NCBI GenBank assembly: GCA_039707465.1
Contig: CM077647.1
Location: forward strand, 170,744,163-170,808,162
Direction of reading: 5' to 3'
Source: Rhabdophis nuchalis
Taxonomy: Eukaryota > Chordata > Lepidosauria > Squamata > Natricidae
Length of the DNA: 64,000 nucleotides
Shown here: positions 55,258 through 64,000 of the stretch, in pieces
How positions within the stretch are numbered: the first letter of the stretch is position 1
How the letters are laid out: each line of letters opens with the position of its first letter
Notes under the pieces: model-generated
What the model saw: only the letters and a program-made list of their open reading frames with translations
Database searches by the model: none
What the model was told of the DNA's origin: nothing
Position numbers and translations under genes: made by a program

Positions 55258-56175
55258 CTATTTATCTATCCCTACATCATCATCATCACCATCATTATCT
55301 GTATTTATATCTATCTCTATATCATGCATATCTACCTACCTACCTACCTACCTACCTACCTACCTACCTACCTACCTCTATCTACATCATCACCATCACC
55401 ATCATTATCTATATTTATATCTCTATCTCTATATCATGCATACCTACCTACCTACCTACCTACCTACCTACCTACCTCTATCTACATCATCACCATCACC
55501 ATCATTATCTATATTTATATCTCTATCTCTATATCATGCATACCTACCTACCTACCTACCTACCTACCTACCTACCTCTATCTACATCATCACCATCACC
55601 ATCATTATCTATATTTATATCTCTATCTCTATATCATGCATACCTACCTACCTACCTACCTACCTACCTACCTACCTACCTACCTACCTCTATCTACATC
55701 ATCACCATCACCATCATTATTTATATTTATATCTCTAGCTCTATATCATGCATATCTACCTACCTACCTACCTACCTACCTACCTACCTACCTACCTACC
55801 TACCTCTATCTACATCATCACCATCACCATCATTATCTATATTTATATCTCTATCTCTATATCATGCATACCTACCTACCTACCTACCTACCTACCTACC
55901 TACCTCTATCTACATCATCACCATCACCATCATTATCTATATTTATATCTCTATCTCTATATCATGCATACCTACCTACCTACCTACCTACCTACCTCTA
56001 TCTACATCATCACCATCACCATCATTATTTATATTTATATCTCTAGCTCTATATCATGCATATCTACCTACCTACCTACCTACCTACCTACCTACCTACC
56101 TACCTACCTACCTACCTCTATCTACATCATCACCATCACCATCATTATTTATATTTATATCTCTAGCTCTATATC
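55258..56175. repeat. Minisatellite with ~100-bp higher-order unit
   Basis: Nine units, each with a CTAC array followed by a constant segment of about 65 bp ('tctacatcatcaccatcacc', then 'tatatttatatctcta' and 'tatatcatgcat'). Unit starts (position of 'tctacatcat') are 55381, 55481, 55581, 55693, 55809, 55909, 56001 and 56121, after a diverged first unit. Spacings are 100, 100, 112, 116, 100, 92 and 120 bp. The Tyr/Leu/Pro/Thr/His-rich frames are artefacts. Confidence 0.95.
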
Positions 56176-56179
56176 ATGC

Positions 56180-56180
56180 A

Positions 56181-56256
<76 letters not shown>

Positions 56257-56309
56257 CATCCATCCATCCATCCATCTATCCATCCATCCACCCACCCCTT
56301 TAATCTGTC

Positions 56310-56370
<61 letters not shown>

Positions 56371-56461
56371 GTCTCTGTCTCTGTCTCTGTCTCTGTCTCT
56401 GTCTCTGTCTCTGTCTCTGTCTCTGTCTCTGTCTCTGTCTCTGTCTCTGTCTCTGTCTCTG

Positions 56462-56559
<98 letters not shown>

Positions 56560-56560
56560 A
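56180..56560. repeat. (CTAT)n, (CATC)n, (CTGT)n, (CTCTGT)n, (CTAT)n series
   Basis: CTAT 56183-56255, CATC 56256-56298, CTGT 56306-56368, hexamer CTCTGT to 56463, then CTAT to 56559. The second GATA/GACA-type block, ordered as a mirror of the first block across the minisatellite (CTGT-CTAT ... CTAT ... CTGT-CTAT). Confidence 0.95.
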
Positions 56561-56589
56561 TGTACTCCATGTGCTCTTCAGCCTGAAAA

Positions 56590-56935
56590 GACCTGGAAAC
56601 AGCAAGGTGTGGATTTGAAATGTGTGTAAAATGTCTTTTCAGCTCAAACCTGTTCAAACCTGAACTGTATTTCAAGTCTACTCATCCATGGGGTGTTGAC
56701 CCTCAGCTGATAGACATATTGAACAAGAGAGCTATTTACACAAGGTGGATGCCGAGGCAGAAAGTCGCAGTAGAGAAAATGTGTTTGTCTCCATGTGCCT
56801 GAAGCCTTAACTCAGCATCAAGATGGAAGGGACTTTGACCAAATTCAGAAAATCTGAACAGCCCCCTTGTAGGAAGACTCAATAAACCTATCACCGTCTT
56901 TTGAAGTAATCTGACAATGTGCAGAAAGAGTTGGG
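56590..56935 (+). repeat. Locus-specific duplicated segment (OR3 unit)
   Basis: 56845-56925 matches 39765-39845 upstream of OR2 ('aaaatctgaacagccccctt', 'aataaacctatcaccgtct'). Read as intron sequence shared by duplication. Confidence 0.6.
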
Positions 56936-56937
56936 AG

Positions 56938-57106
56938 CAGAGGTGGTATTCAGTCGGTTCTGATTGGTTTGTCTGAACTGGTAGTGAAACTCGCCCTGGT
57001 TCTATGCTGTCCTATTTAGGCACATTTTCAAACCAAAGCACATGCGTGGATGTGCCCACACTCACATATGTGAACCACTAGGAAAAGTAAGTGAATACCA
57101 CCCCTG
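56938..57106. mobile_element. hAT-type MITE (169 bp)
   Basis: Ends cagaggtggtattcagtc and gaataccacccctg. Body has 'ctgaactggtagtgaaact'. No convincing target duplication (GTTGGGAG against GCTGTGTG); a GT run (57108-57122) starts at the right flank and may have erased it. Confidence 0.65.
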
Positions 57107-57544
57107 GCTGTGTGTGTGTGTGCACGCAAAGAGACTTTAAGTGTAGACCTGAAGCAGTGGAGGGTCTATCTGTGAATGGATTGATGACAGATGGCTGGAG
57201 AAAAAGAAAGAAATCAAGGAAGGACCATATTCTACTAAATGTTTTCCAGCCTTGAATGAAGACTGTCACATCATATTATTTCCTTGAGATGTATCCTGTC
57301 TGCTACTGAAGTACGGAAGTGGTTATGGGCAGTGGTGGTTTTCAAGTTTTGTGCATGCTTGACTGCTTTGTTGGTGCACACACCCCTTCTGCACATGTGC
57401 CGGGTCTTCTGCACATGTGCTTTGCTCATGTGTGGACCTTCTGCGCATGCATCCATCCTCAAAAATGTGCCTAAATAGGACGGCATAGATCCAGGGCAGG
57501 AGGGCCGTTGGGAGGGAGGGCTGGTAGGTGGGAGGGCTGGTGGG
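57107..57544. other. OR3 upstream region, no gene seen
   Basis: 57285-57330 ('atgtatcctgtctgctactg') matches 28040-28075 upstream of OR1, another trace of unit duplication. 57327 onward starts like a hAT 'cagtggtggttttcaag' end without a clear partner. Confidence 0.45.
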
Positions 57545-57830
57545 CAGGTTAGGGTTGAGGTTGGGGTTGGGGTTGGGGTTGGGGTTGGGGTTAGGGTTAG
57601 GGCTAGGGCTGGGGTTAGGGGTAGTGCTGGGGCTAGTGCTAGTGTTAGTGCTAGGGCGAGGGTTAAGATTATGGTTAGGACTAGGGCTTGGGTTAGGGTT
57701 AAGGTTAGGGCCAGGGTTAGGGTTAGGGTTAGGGCTATGGCTTGGGTTAGGGTTAGGGCTAGGGTTAGGGCCAGGGCCAGGGTTAGGGTTAGGGCTAATG
57801 CTAGGGCTAGGGTTAGGGTTAGGGTTAGGG
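57545..57830. repeat. Interstitial telomere-like (GGGTTA)n, degenerate
   Basis: About 285 bp of TTAGGG-type hexamers with many TTGGGG and GCTAGG variants. It continues after the inserted hAT element as GGCTAGGGTTACCC (58167-58180), where the strand switches to CCC. Strand sense is GGGTTA on +. Confidence 0.9.
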
Positions 57831-58166
57831 CAGTGGTTCTCAATTATTTTCTGTCATGCCCCCCTAGGAAGAAGAAAACATTTCGCGCCCCCCGCGCGAC
57901 TGTAAATAGTATCATTTGTCTATAAAATTGTTATAAGTACACCTCTGCATAACACTGTATCCTTATTAACGTATAAGAGAATAAAAAAAGAAAGAAATGT
58001 GGATCAATTTACAACAAAGAATAGCTTTATTAACTGTAGCAGAAAAGATTTAAAGTGCATTAGAAATTTAAAAAAAACTTAAATCCTTTGCCGAGGTCAA
58101 ACGCGCCCCCCTTTACGGAGCCTCGCGCCCCCCTGGGGGGCGCACCCCACTATTTGAGAAGCACTG
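57831..58166. mobile_element. hAT-type MITE (336 bp) inside telomere-like repeat
   Basis: Ends cagtggttctcaattatt and tatttgagaagcactg, similar to Charlie/SPIN-type hAT termini. 8-bp duplication GGTTAGGG (57823-57830) and GGCTAGGG (58167-58174), one mismatch. Subterminal 'gcgccccc' runs at both sides. Confidence 0.82.
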
Positions 58167-58349
58167 GGCTAGGGTTACCCTAAAATTTCCACTATACCCA
58201 TGATTTCCACTACCAGTTTGGATGAACCAGTCTGAACTGGCTGAATGTCACACTGCGTATGGGTTATATATTCATATTGAGGAATGGTTTATTGGTATCT
58301 GTTTCTATTTTATCTGTTTCTATTTGGAGGTGTTCTGAAGGAAATATTT

Positions 58350-58366
58350 TATTTTCCTCTATTTAG
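58350..58366 (+). promoter_or_regulatory. 3' splice site of OR3 coding exon
   Basis: 'tattttcctctatttag' with AG at 58365-58366. The exon begins GTTGACAGTGTGGAC and has a 34-nt leader to the ATG at 58401. Confidence 0.65.
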
Positions 58367-58400
58367 GTTGACAGTGTGGACTTCAATCCAACCCACCCCA

Positions 58401-59336
58401 ATGTCAGAGTTCAACCAGACAGTGACTCATTTTGTGTTCTTGGGACTGACTGATATCCGGAGTGTGGAACTGCTTTTATTTGCCATTTTTTTCATTATCT
58501 ACCTGCTTATTTTAATAGGGAACGTCCTCATCATGGTGACGGTGGCTTGTGACCCGTGCCTCCACATCCCCATGTACTTCTTGTTGGGGAACCTCTCTTT
58601 CATTGACATCTGCCATTCCACTGTCACTGCACCCAAGATGCTGTTGGACACCTTCCTCTCCCAGAAGGTCATCTCCTTTGGGGGATGTGTGGCCCAACTC
58701 TTCTTCCTCCACCTCTGTGCCTGTGCTGAGATCTTCCTCCTGACTATCATGGCTTATGACCGTTGCGTTGCCATCTGCTACCCGTTGCACTATGTGAAAC
58801 ATGTCAACCTGAAGGTTTGTGCGAACTTGGTGGGCGGTTTGTGGGTGGGTGCGACCGTCCACTCCCTGGTCCAGACGATTCTCACCGTTCGCCTCCCTTA
58901 CTGTGGCCCAAATGTCATAGACAGCTTTTTCTGCGATGTTCCCCCAGTCATCAAGTTGGCTTGCACTGATACGTACTTCACCGGCGTTCTCATCGTATCA
59001 AACAGTGGCATGATCTCCTTGGTGTGCTTCTTGGCCTTGGTGACTTCCTACGTCATCATCCTGCTCTCACTGAGAACAAGGACAGCTGAAGGACGCCGCA
59101 AAGCTTTCTCAACATGTAGTGCCCACTTACTGGTAGTGGTCTTGTTCTTGGGGCCGTGCATCATCCTGTACAGCCGCCCTGCTTCCAACTTCTCCTCAGA
59201 CAAACTGGTAGCGGTCTTCTACACCATGGTTACTCCTCTCCTCAACCCTGTGATCTACACGCTGAGGAACGAAGAGGTGAAGAAGTCCATGCAGAAACTC
59301 TGGCGCCGGAGGAAGATATTTTTTACAAGGGGATGA
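58401..59336 (+). CDS. Olfactory receptor, family 4-like (OR3)
   Basis: 311 residues from MSEFNQT. An in-frame ATG exists 117 nt upstream (58284), but it lies before the splice acceptor and would add an unaligned leader. Landmarks: NQT glycosylation site (5-7), GN (40-41), LHIPMYFLLGNLSFIDIC (54-71; canonical T is replaced by I), Cys96, MAYDRCVAICYPL (117-129), CGPNVIDSFFCD, KLACTDTY, TSY in helix 5, KAFSTCSAH, GPCIILY, PLLNPVIYTLRN and a basic tail (LWRRRKIFFTRG). Intact and expected to be a functional odorant receptor. By eye its sequence is about equally close to OR1 and OR2. Helix 2-3 residues differ more (CACAEIF against CASAEIF). Ligand unknown. Confidence 0.95.
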   Translation: MSEFNQTVTHFVFLGLTDIRSVELLLFAIFFIIYLLILIGNVLIMVTVACDPCLHIPMYFLLGNLSFIDICHSTVTAPKMLLDTFLSQKVISFGGCVAQLFFLHLCACAEIFLLTIMAYDRCVAICYPLHYVKHVNLKVCANLVGGLWVGATVHSLVQTILTVRLPYCGPNVIDSFFCDVPPVIKLACTDTYFTGVLIVSNSGMISLVCFLALVTSYVIILLSLRTRTAEGRRKAFSTCSAHLLVVVLFLGPCIILYSRPASNFSSDKLVAVFYTMVTPLLNPVIYTLRNEEVKKSMQKLWRRRKIFFTRG

Positions 59337-59339
59337 GTT

Positions 59340-59550
59340 GGCTAGCTTGACAAGAAATGGGAGAAGACAAAGGCAACACAACATTGGATAAAGATACATT
59401 CTTGGATAGAAATAATGATGAAGGAACATATAAACCAGATACATCCCTGTCGGGTATTACACCAGAAAAATATAATAAAGAGAATATGTACTTAATACCA
59501 CATGTGTTAACAGCAGCTAGAATTACATTTGCACAACTCTAGAAGAATAT
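59340..59550 (+). mobile_element. L1 ORF2 C-terminal fragment
   Basis: The + strand reads LSGITPEKYNKENMYLIPHV followed by LTAARITFAQL, the L1 ORF2 tail also seen at 1350 and 61080. It begins right after the OR3 stop codon. Confidence 0.6.
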
Positions 59551-59573
59551 AGCGATCCTTACAGAAGAGAGGA

Positions 59574-59700
59574 ATGTGGTGGCTTAGTGGCTAAGACACT
59601 GAGCTTGTCAATCAGAAAGGTCAGCAGTTCAGCGGTTTGAATCCCGAATGCCGCGTAATGGAGTGAGCTCCCGATTGTTGTCCCCAATTCGGGTTGGAGC
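59574..59700 (+). mobile_element. Sauria-type SINE, 5' half
   Basis: 'gtggtggcttagtggctaag' (A-box-like) and 'cagcggtttgaatcccgaat' (B-box-like), then 'gccgcgtaatggagtgagct', in the same order as the copy at 2950-3330. Truncated before the 'ggtaacag' body. Confidence 0.7.
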
Positions 59701-60239
59701 CTGGTGCCGAAGCCAATGATGGATGCCAGACACAAGGTGCAGGTTTTCTGATTGCTTTTTATTGGAGTACTCCAAGGAAAAGGGTTCCTGGTCAAAAAGG
59801 CCAAGAACCAAGAACAAAGGATTAAGGAAGTTTTTATACATTTTCAGTAAAGAAGAAGGCGGGACAAGGTGAAAGAATAAGAAATATCCTCTAATAAACA
59901 TTTTAGCACTAATTCTACAATTTGTTCTATTGGTCTATAGCTGTCCCATTCCTAGGTCTTAGCTAATGAATGCCCCAGGAGTTATCTAATAGACATTTAA
60001 CAATAATCTTTATTGTCACTGTAATAAAATTACAATGAAATTTCATTTGTTGCCGTCCATCTCTATTCCTAACTTTTAGCTGAGGTCTGCAAATTGTCTA
60101 AATCTTGTTGCTTTTATTAACTTTCCAACTACCCATAATTGCTACAAGCTTTACACATGCATATTTCCTGTTGATAAGCATTCTTTGTTCTTGTGAGACA
60201 GTCTTCCTGATTTACTTTCAAGTGTGTGCCATGACCTTA
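59701..60239. other. Intergenic, no gene seen
   Basis: AT-rich. 60000-60045 has 'aataatctttattgtcactg', a phrase also at 38550 in inverse orientation, so probably a repeat end. No gene. Confidence 0.4.
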
Positions 60240-60528
60240 TAATACAATACAATAGCAGAGTTGGAAGGGACCTTGTAGGTCTTCTAGTCCAACCCCCTGC
60301 GTGGGCAGCAACCTTATACCATTTCAGACAAATGGCTGTCTAACATCTTCTTAAAGACTTCCAGGGTTGGGGCATTCACAACTTCTGGAGGCAAGCTGTT
60401 CCAGAGGTTAATTGTTCTAACTGTCAGGAAATTTCTCCTTAGTTCCAAGTTGCTTCTCTCCTTGATTAGTTTCCACCCATTGCTTCTTGTCCTGCCCCCA
60501 GGTGCCTTGGAGAATAGTTTGAGAATAG
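60240..60528 (-). mobile_element. CR1-type LINE, 3' fragment, inverted
   Basis: Encodes (minus) SNGWKLIKERSNLELRRNFL and INLWNSLPPEVVNAPTLEVF with the normal stop after HLSEMV. The reversed tail is 'aatacaatacaatagcagag'. Confidence 0.88.
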
Positions 60529-60675
60529 TTTGACCTTGCTTTAGCAGCCAGTCCATTACTTGTCCCAGCTTCTGCCAACCTAGCAGTTTGAAAGCATGTA
60601 AAAATGCAAGTAGAAATGACCTTTGGTGGGAAGGTAACAGTGTTCCATGCACCTTTGGCATTTAGTCATGATGGA
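60529..60675 (+). mobile_element. Sauria-type SINE, central fragment
   Basis: 'cttgtcccagcttctgccaa', 'gcatgtaaaaatgcaagtag' and 'gtgggaaggtaacagtgttc' match the middle of the 2950-3330 copy. It joins the reverse copy of the dispersed 'agaggcaactggacttcct' repeat at about 60700. Confidence 0.7.
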
Positions 60676-61018
60676 GACGTCAAAAAAGGTGCTTTTTCAA
60701 GAGGCAACTGGACTTCCTTTCTTTTCTCTTGAGTAGTAAGTAACTGCATTACCGAGTTTCTTCGGTAATGCAGACAAATATTCTCCTTTATTGGTGTCAG
60801 GGACGTTTAGTTTATCAGTGGCTTTTAACAATCCTTGCCTCATCACATTTATCTACCGGTAGTTGAGGAATGCACACACTACCATCCAGTATAAAATTCA
60901 GAAATTGCATGCCAGAGAATTAAAAAAAAAAATAGCCTAAGACCAAGTGTAGATGTGTGTGTGTGTGCATTTTGTATATTATAATCATATGATAGTTCTA
61001 TTCATCCCAGATCAAAAA
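60676..61018. other. Intergenic, no gene seen
   Basis: Contains a 'ccgagtttcttcggtaatgc' short inverted pair (60752-60775) and the dispersed repeat noted above. Confidence 0.4.
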
Positions 61019-61335
61019 TTGGCTGGAGGCAATCACAGGAGTTAAAATAGAATGGAAACTGGAAGTCTTCCTATTAGGAATAGTGTCTGCGAAATATAAA
61101 AAAGAAATCGTATTTAATAATTCATATAATTACGGCAGCAAGGATTGCTTTTGCCCAGAAATGGGAAAATAAACTAATTCCAAGTGAAGATGAAATAATA
61201 AGAAAGGTTATGGATTATGCGGAAATGGACAAATTAACTAAAGAAATCCAGGGAAAAGAAGAATCAGAATTCTATCAGATATGGGATAAATGGTATAGGT
61301 GGATGGAGGAAAGAAACAAGAACTAATGAAGGAAT
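61019..61335 (+). mobile_element. L1 ORF2 C-terminal fragment
   Basis: + strand frames give WRNHRS-like and EVFLLGIVS followed by TAARIAFAQKWEN and MDYAEMDKLTKEI, typical of the L1 ORF2 C-terminus (with one frameshift). The longest of the three L1 ORF2 tails here. Confidence 0.65.
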
Positions 61336-61509
61336 ACAGCAAAACTTAAAAACAGGAGTTATGAGTAAAATAAGATGGTTTAGAATGGTGAAATCCAAAT
61401 GAAATATAACAGAAAGGGAAACAATATAAGACGAGAGGCTTCCATTAACAATTGCTATTAGAAAGAACAGGAAGTTCCTGTTCGTATTGTATTGTGTAAA
61501 TCTAGTGTA

Positions 61510-61739
61510 CAGTGATCCTTCGTTTTTCGCGGTTAATGGGGACCGGAACCTTCCGCGAAAACTGAAAAACCGCGAAGTAGGATTCGCACCGGAAACTTGA
61601 GTTGGTGGACATCGTTTAAAGCAAGCACTAGGGGGCGCTTGCCTCCTACCGATGCATTTTTTTCTATTCGGTATTTTTGAAAAACCCGCGAAGCACTGAA
61701 GGCGCGAAACATGAAGCCGCGAAAAACGAGGGATCACTG
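61510..61739. mobile_element. Mariner/Tigger-like MITE (230 bp), TA duplication
   Basis: Inverted ends cagtgatccttcgtttttcg and cgaaaaacgagggatcactg, flanked by TA on both sides (61508-61509, 61740-61741). Several 'cgcgaa' subterminal motifs in both arms. Non-coding. Confidence 0.85.
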
Positions 61740-61864
61740 TATAAGTTTTGTGTGAGAGTATTTTATATGTATGTTTGTAAATAAAATTTATTTTTAAAAT
61801 TTTAAAAAATAGTTCTATTAGTCCCAGTATAAATGTGAAACAGGAAATACATAGCATGTTAGAA

Positions 61865-62390
61865 CTGCTAGGTGCTGGTCACCATCTTCAAAGCACTCCC
61901 TGGCACGGGACCTAGTTATCTTCGGGATCACATCCTGCCCCATACATCCGTTCGGCTCACTCGCTCCCGCAGAGAGGGACTTCTCCGGGTGCCGTCCACT
62001 AGGCAATGCCAGCGGGTGACGCCCAGGGGAAGGGCCTTCTCTGTGGAGGGCCCAACTCTCTGGAACGACTTACCCCCCGAACTGAGAATGATCACGGATC
62101 TCCGCTCCTTCCGCCAGAACCTTAAAACTTATTTTTTCCAACAGGCCGGCCTGGCCTAACTTACATCACCCAGCCCACAGTCTGCAGTTAAATTGTTTTA
62201 AATTGGTTTTAGGGATTGTTTTAATGTATTTAAAATTTTAGCACAGGGATATTAATTTAATTTGGTTTTATATTTTGTATATTGTTGTTTATATATGTTT
62301 TTTAAATTGCCTGTGCACCGCCCCGAGTCCCTTTTGGGAAAGGGTGCGGTATATAAATCAAATAAACTATAAACTAAACTATAACTATAA
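61865..62390 (+). mobile_element. L2-type LINE, 3' end fragment
   Basis: The frame 61872-62159 encodes FKALPGTGPSYLRDHILPH, REGLLRVPSTRQCQRVTPRG, WNDLPPELRMI and the terminal FFQQAGLA. The 3' UTR has 'tgcctgtgcaccgccccga' and ends 'tatataaatcaaataaac'. 5'-truncated. Confidence 0.85.
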
Positions 62391-62747
62391 CTTCAGGATA
62401 ATTTTTATAAATAAAGTTTTTGGTTGGTAATGAAAAGCTAACAGATTTCGTTATTTCTCACCAATGCTCCAGAGACTGACCACCAATTGTTGATGTTCAC
62501 AGTTAAAAACATTGCTTATAATTTAGGATTGTCATTTCCTCCTTCCCACACATTGTATCTGTTCTGTTTTTCCATAGAGTTCAAATTCCAAAACTTTGAG
62601 AGAAAACAAACACATCTTCCCTTCCCTCCCCCCTCCCTTCTGTTTTTAAAACTGCAAGCCATCAAGTTGCTAGACCTCAGGTTATGAAAGTAATCGGGAA
62701 GGCTTAAGTTCTGTACCTAATTGAAGACTAAAGATGTTGGTGGGAAG
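62391..62747. other. Intergenic, no gene seen
   Basis: No recognisable element or frame. Confidence 0.4.
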
Positions 62748-63063
62748 CAGTGGTAGGATACGACCGGTACCACTCAGGACAGGGGTACTGGTGCCCTCTG
62801 GAAGCACCAGGTATCATTCCGGTAGGGTGTTCCGGAGGGCCCACCTGCCTGCCCGCTCTCTTTACTGCTATTGAAGCTGATCTGAGCTTTTGCGCATGTG
62901 CATGGAGCGTACGGCACCTGCATGATGCTCCACCGAACAGCTGGAGCTTCACGGGCAGGAAGTACGCATACGCGCACTGCGCGCATGCTGTGCACATTCA
63001 CGTGGTGGACGCCAGGCCCCACTGCAGTGTACCGGTTGCAACGGGTTCCGGAACCCACCACTG
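62748..63063. mobile_element. hAT-type MITE (316 bp)
   Basis: Ends cagtggtaggatacgacc and ggaacccaccactg. 8-bp duplication GTGGGAAG (62740-62747) and GTGGGGAG (63064-63071), one mismatch. Subterminal 'gaccggtacc' and 'taccggttgca'. Body rich in 'gcgcatg' words. Confidence 0.82.
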
Positions 63064-63220
63064 GTGGGGAGGAAACAGAGGGACGATTTTCCCCAGCCAG
63101 CTCATCCCCATTATTATCAAATTTATAGAGTATATGAAAAAGAAGCACAAAAAAATGTTAAATACATTTCATTTGCAGGACAGATATGAGCTCGAAACAT
63201 ATAATCATATGCAATATTCA

Positions 63221-63790
63221 GGTAGCCCTCGACTTACAACAGTTCATTTAGTGACCGTTCAAAGTTACGACGGCGCTGAAAAAAAGTGACTTGGGACCGT
63301 CTTTCACAATGACGAACTGTTGCAGTATTCCCACAGTCACCCACTCAAAATTCAGATGCTCAGCAACGGATTCGGGTTTATGATGACTGCAGTGTCCCAA
63401 AGGGGTCGCGGGATCTCCTTTTGTGACCTTCTGACACACAAAGGAAGTCAGGTTCACTTAACAACCATGTGACTAACTTAACAAACGGCAGTGATTAACA
63501 AACCACAATTAGAACAATTAACCTCTGGAACAGCTTGCCTACAGAAGTTGTGAATGCCCCAACCCTGGAAATCTTTAAAAAGATGTTAGATAGCCATTTG
63601 TCTGAAATGGTATAGGGTTCCTGCCCACGCAGGGGGTTGGACTAGAAGACCTCCAAGGTCCCTTCCAACTCTGCTATTGTATTATTATTATAAACGTGGC
63701 AAGGAAGGTCATAAAACGAGGCAAAGCTCACGTAATAAAATTTTCACTTAGCAATTGCAATTTGAGGCTCCAACGTGCAAGAACATGGAT
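63221..63790. mobile_element. Mariner-like element interrupted by CR1
   Basis: Left terminus 'aggtagccctcgacttaca' and body 'gaccgttcaaagttacgacg', 'tcacttaacaaccatgtgac'. CR1 (+, 63505-63690, ending 'ctctgctattgtattatt') interrupts it, after which 'gtggcaaggaaggtcataaa' continues the element. The right terminus is lost or diverged near 63785. Confidence 0.65.
63505..63692 (+). mobile_element. CR1-type LINE, 3' fragment
   Basis: From 'ttagaacaattaacctctgg' to the 'ctgctattgtattattatta' tail. Confidence 0.85.
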
Positions 63791-63864
63791 TCTATTGGCT
63801 GTTGCCAGATTCCTATGGGGTCATGTAGGGGTTATGTAGGGGGGTCATAGCTGGCTCTATAGGG

Positions 63865-64000
63865 GAGTGGTGAGGTGGCCTAGAGGTGGAGCTCTCGCCT
63901 CACAATCAGGAGGCTGTAAGTTCGATCCTAGGTAGAGGCAGATATTTCTCTCTCTGGGCACTATGAGAATATATCTGCTGAAAGAAAACTCCGCATCGGT
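63865..64000 (+). mobile_element. tRNA-derived SINE, cut by window end
   Basis: 'gtggtgaggtggcctagagg' (A-box region), 'gtaagttcgatcctaggta' (B-box GTTCGATCC), then 'agatatttctctctctggg'. Same family as 13496-13660. It is SINE-like rather than a tRNA gene: no cloverleaf anticodon arm is apparent and the body continues past tRNA length. Confidence 0.65.

Noticed and set aside
55258..56175. Possible CRISPR array (regular 100-bp repeats)
   Set aside because: 'Spacers' are CTAC tetranucleotides, not unique sequences, and the host is a vertebrate.
55237..56629. Tyr/Leu/His-rich frames up to 293 codons
   Set aside because: Translations of CTAC, CTAT and ATC repeats of the minisatellite.
56930..57114. 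8-bp target duplication around the MITE 56938-57106
   Set aside because: GTTGGGAG and GCTGTGTG share only 5 of 8 bases, which is not convincing beside a GT run.
57528..57925. Leu/Gly-repeat protein at 57.5-57.9 kb
   Set aside because: Translation of degenerate GGGTTA telomere-like repeats.
58284..58400. Hydrophobic N-terminal extension of OR3 as a signal peptide
   Set aside because: Lies upstream of the splice acceptor at 58366; probably intron sequence that happens to be open.
63865..64000. tRNA gene
   Set aside because: A- and B-box-like segments exist, but there is no convincing cloverleaf and a SINE body follows; same family as 13496-13660.

Overview
This is a piece of a squamate reptile nuclear genome, most likely a snake. 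The evidence is a vertebrate olfactory receptor cluster embedded in a repeat set typical of squamates: BovB LINE pieces, a Sauria-type SINE whose tail matches the BovB end, many CR1 3' ends with microsatellite-like tails, L2-type and R4/Dong-type LINEs, a Helitron, many small hAT and Tc1/mariner elements, and very long simple repeats including a GATA/GACA (Bkm-like) block. No bacterial, viral or organellar segment is seen.

Only three intact protein-coding genes are supported. All are class II olfactory receptors, close paralogs resembling OR family 4, on the + strand at 28992-29900, 45335-46348 and 58401-59336. Each open reading frame starts exactly 34 nt after a strong 3' splice site. Each is preceded 3 to 9 kb upstream by a conserved block holding a palindromic TTTAATTAAA, a second homeodomain-type site 28-29 bp further on, and a TATA-like box. 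I read these blocks as three duplicated olfactory receptor promoters. Other spacer segments are also shared between units, so the locus grew by tandem duplication of a promoter + intron + coding-exon unit, later stretched by repeat insertion.

Layout: 1-8 kb, mixed CR1, L1, BovB, SINE, hAT and CT-rich DNA. 8.3-10.8 kb, a cluster of R4/Dong LINE pieces in both orientations separated by TAA/ATT arrays. 11-25 kb, mostly polypyrimidine microsatellites, hAT MITEs, a Helitron, a long CR1 copy and an LTR inside a mariner-like element. 25.5-31 kb, the OR1 unit. 31-36 kb, a solo LTR and mariner-like elements. 36.4-46.4 kb, the OR2 unit, expanded by a 2.6-kb L2-type LINE and a 1.4-kb hAT element that both sit inside one CR1 copy. 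47.5-49.6 kb, a complete-looking L1 that carries ORF1 but no ORF2. 49.8-54 kb, nested hAT elements. 54.2-59.3 kb, the OR3 unit, with a Bkm-like satellite and an interstitial telomeric repeat. 59.3-64 kb, L1, SINE, CR1, L2, mariner and hAT fragments.

Sixteen hAT-type insertions can be delimited to the base by 8-bp target duplications (eight perfect, eight with one mismatch). They allow a relative chronology of nested insertions to be read directly. Repeat family names are given from memory of family hallmarks without a database search, so the class is more certain than the subfamily.
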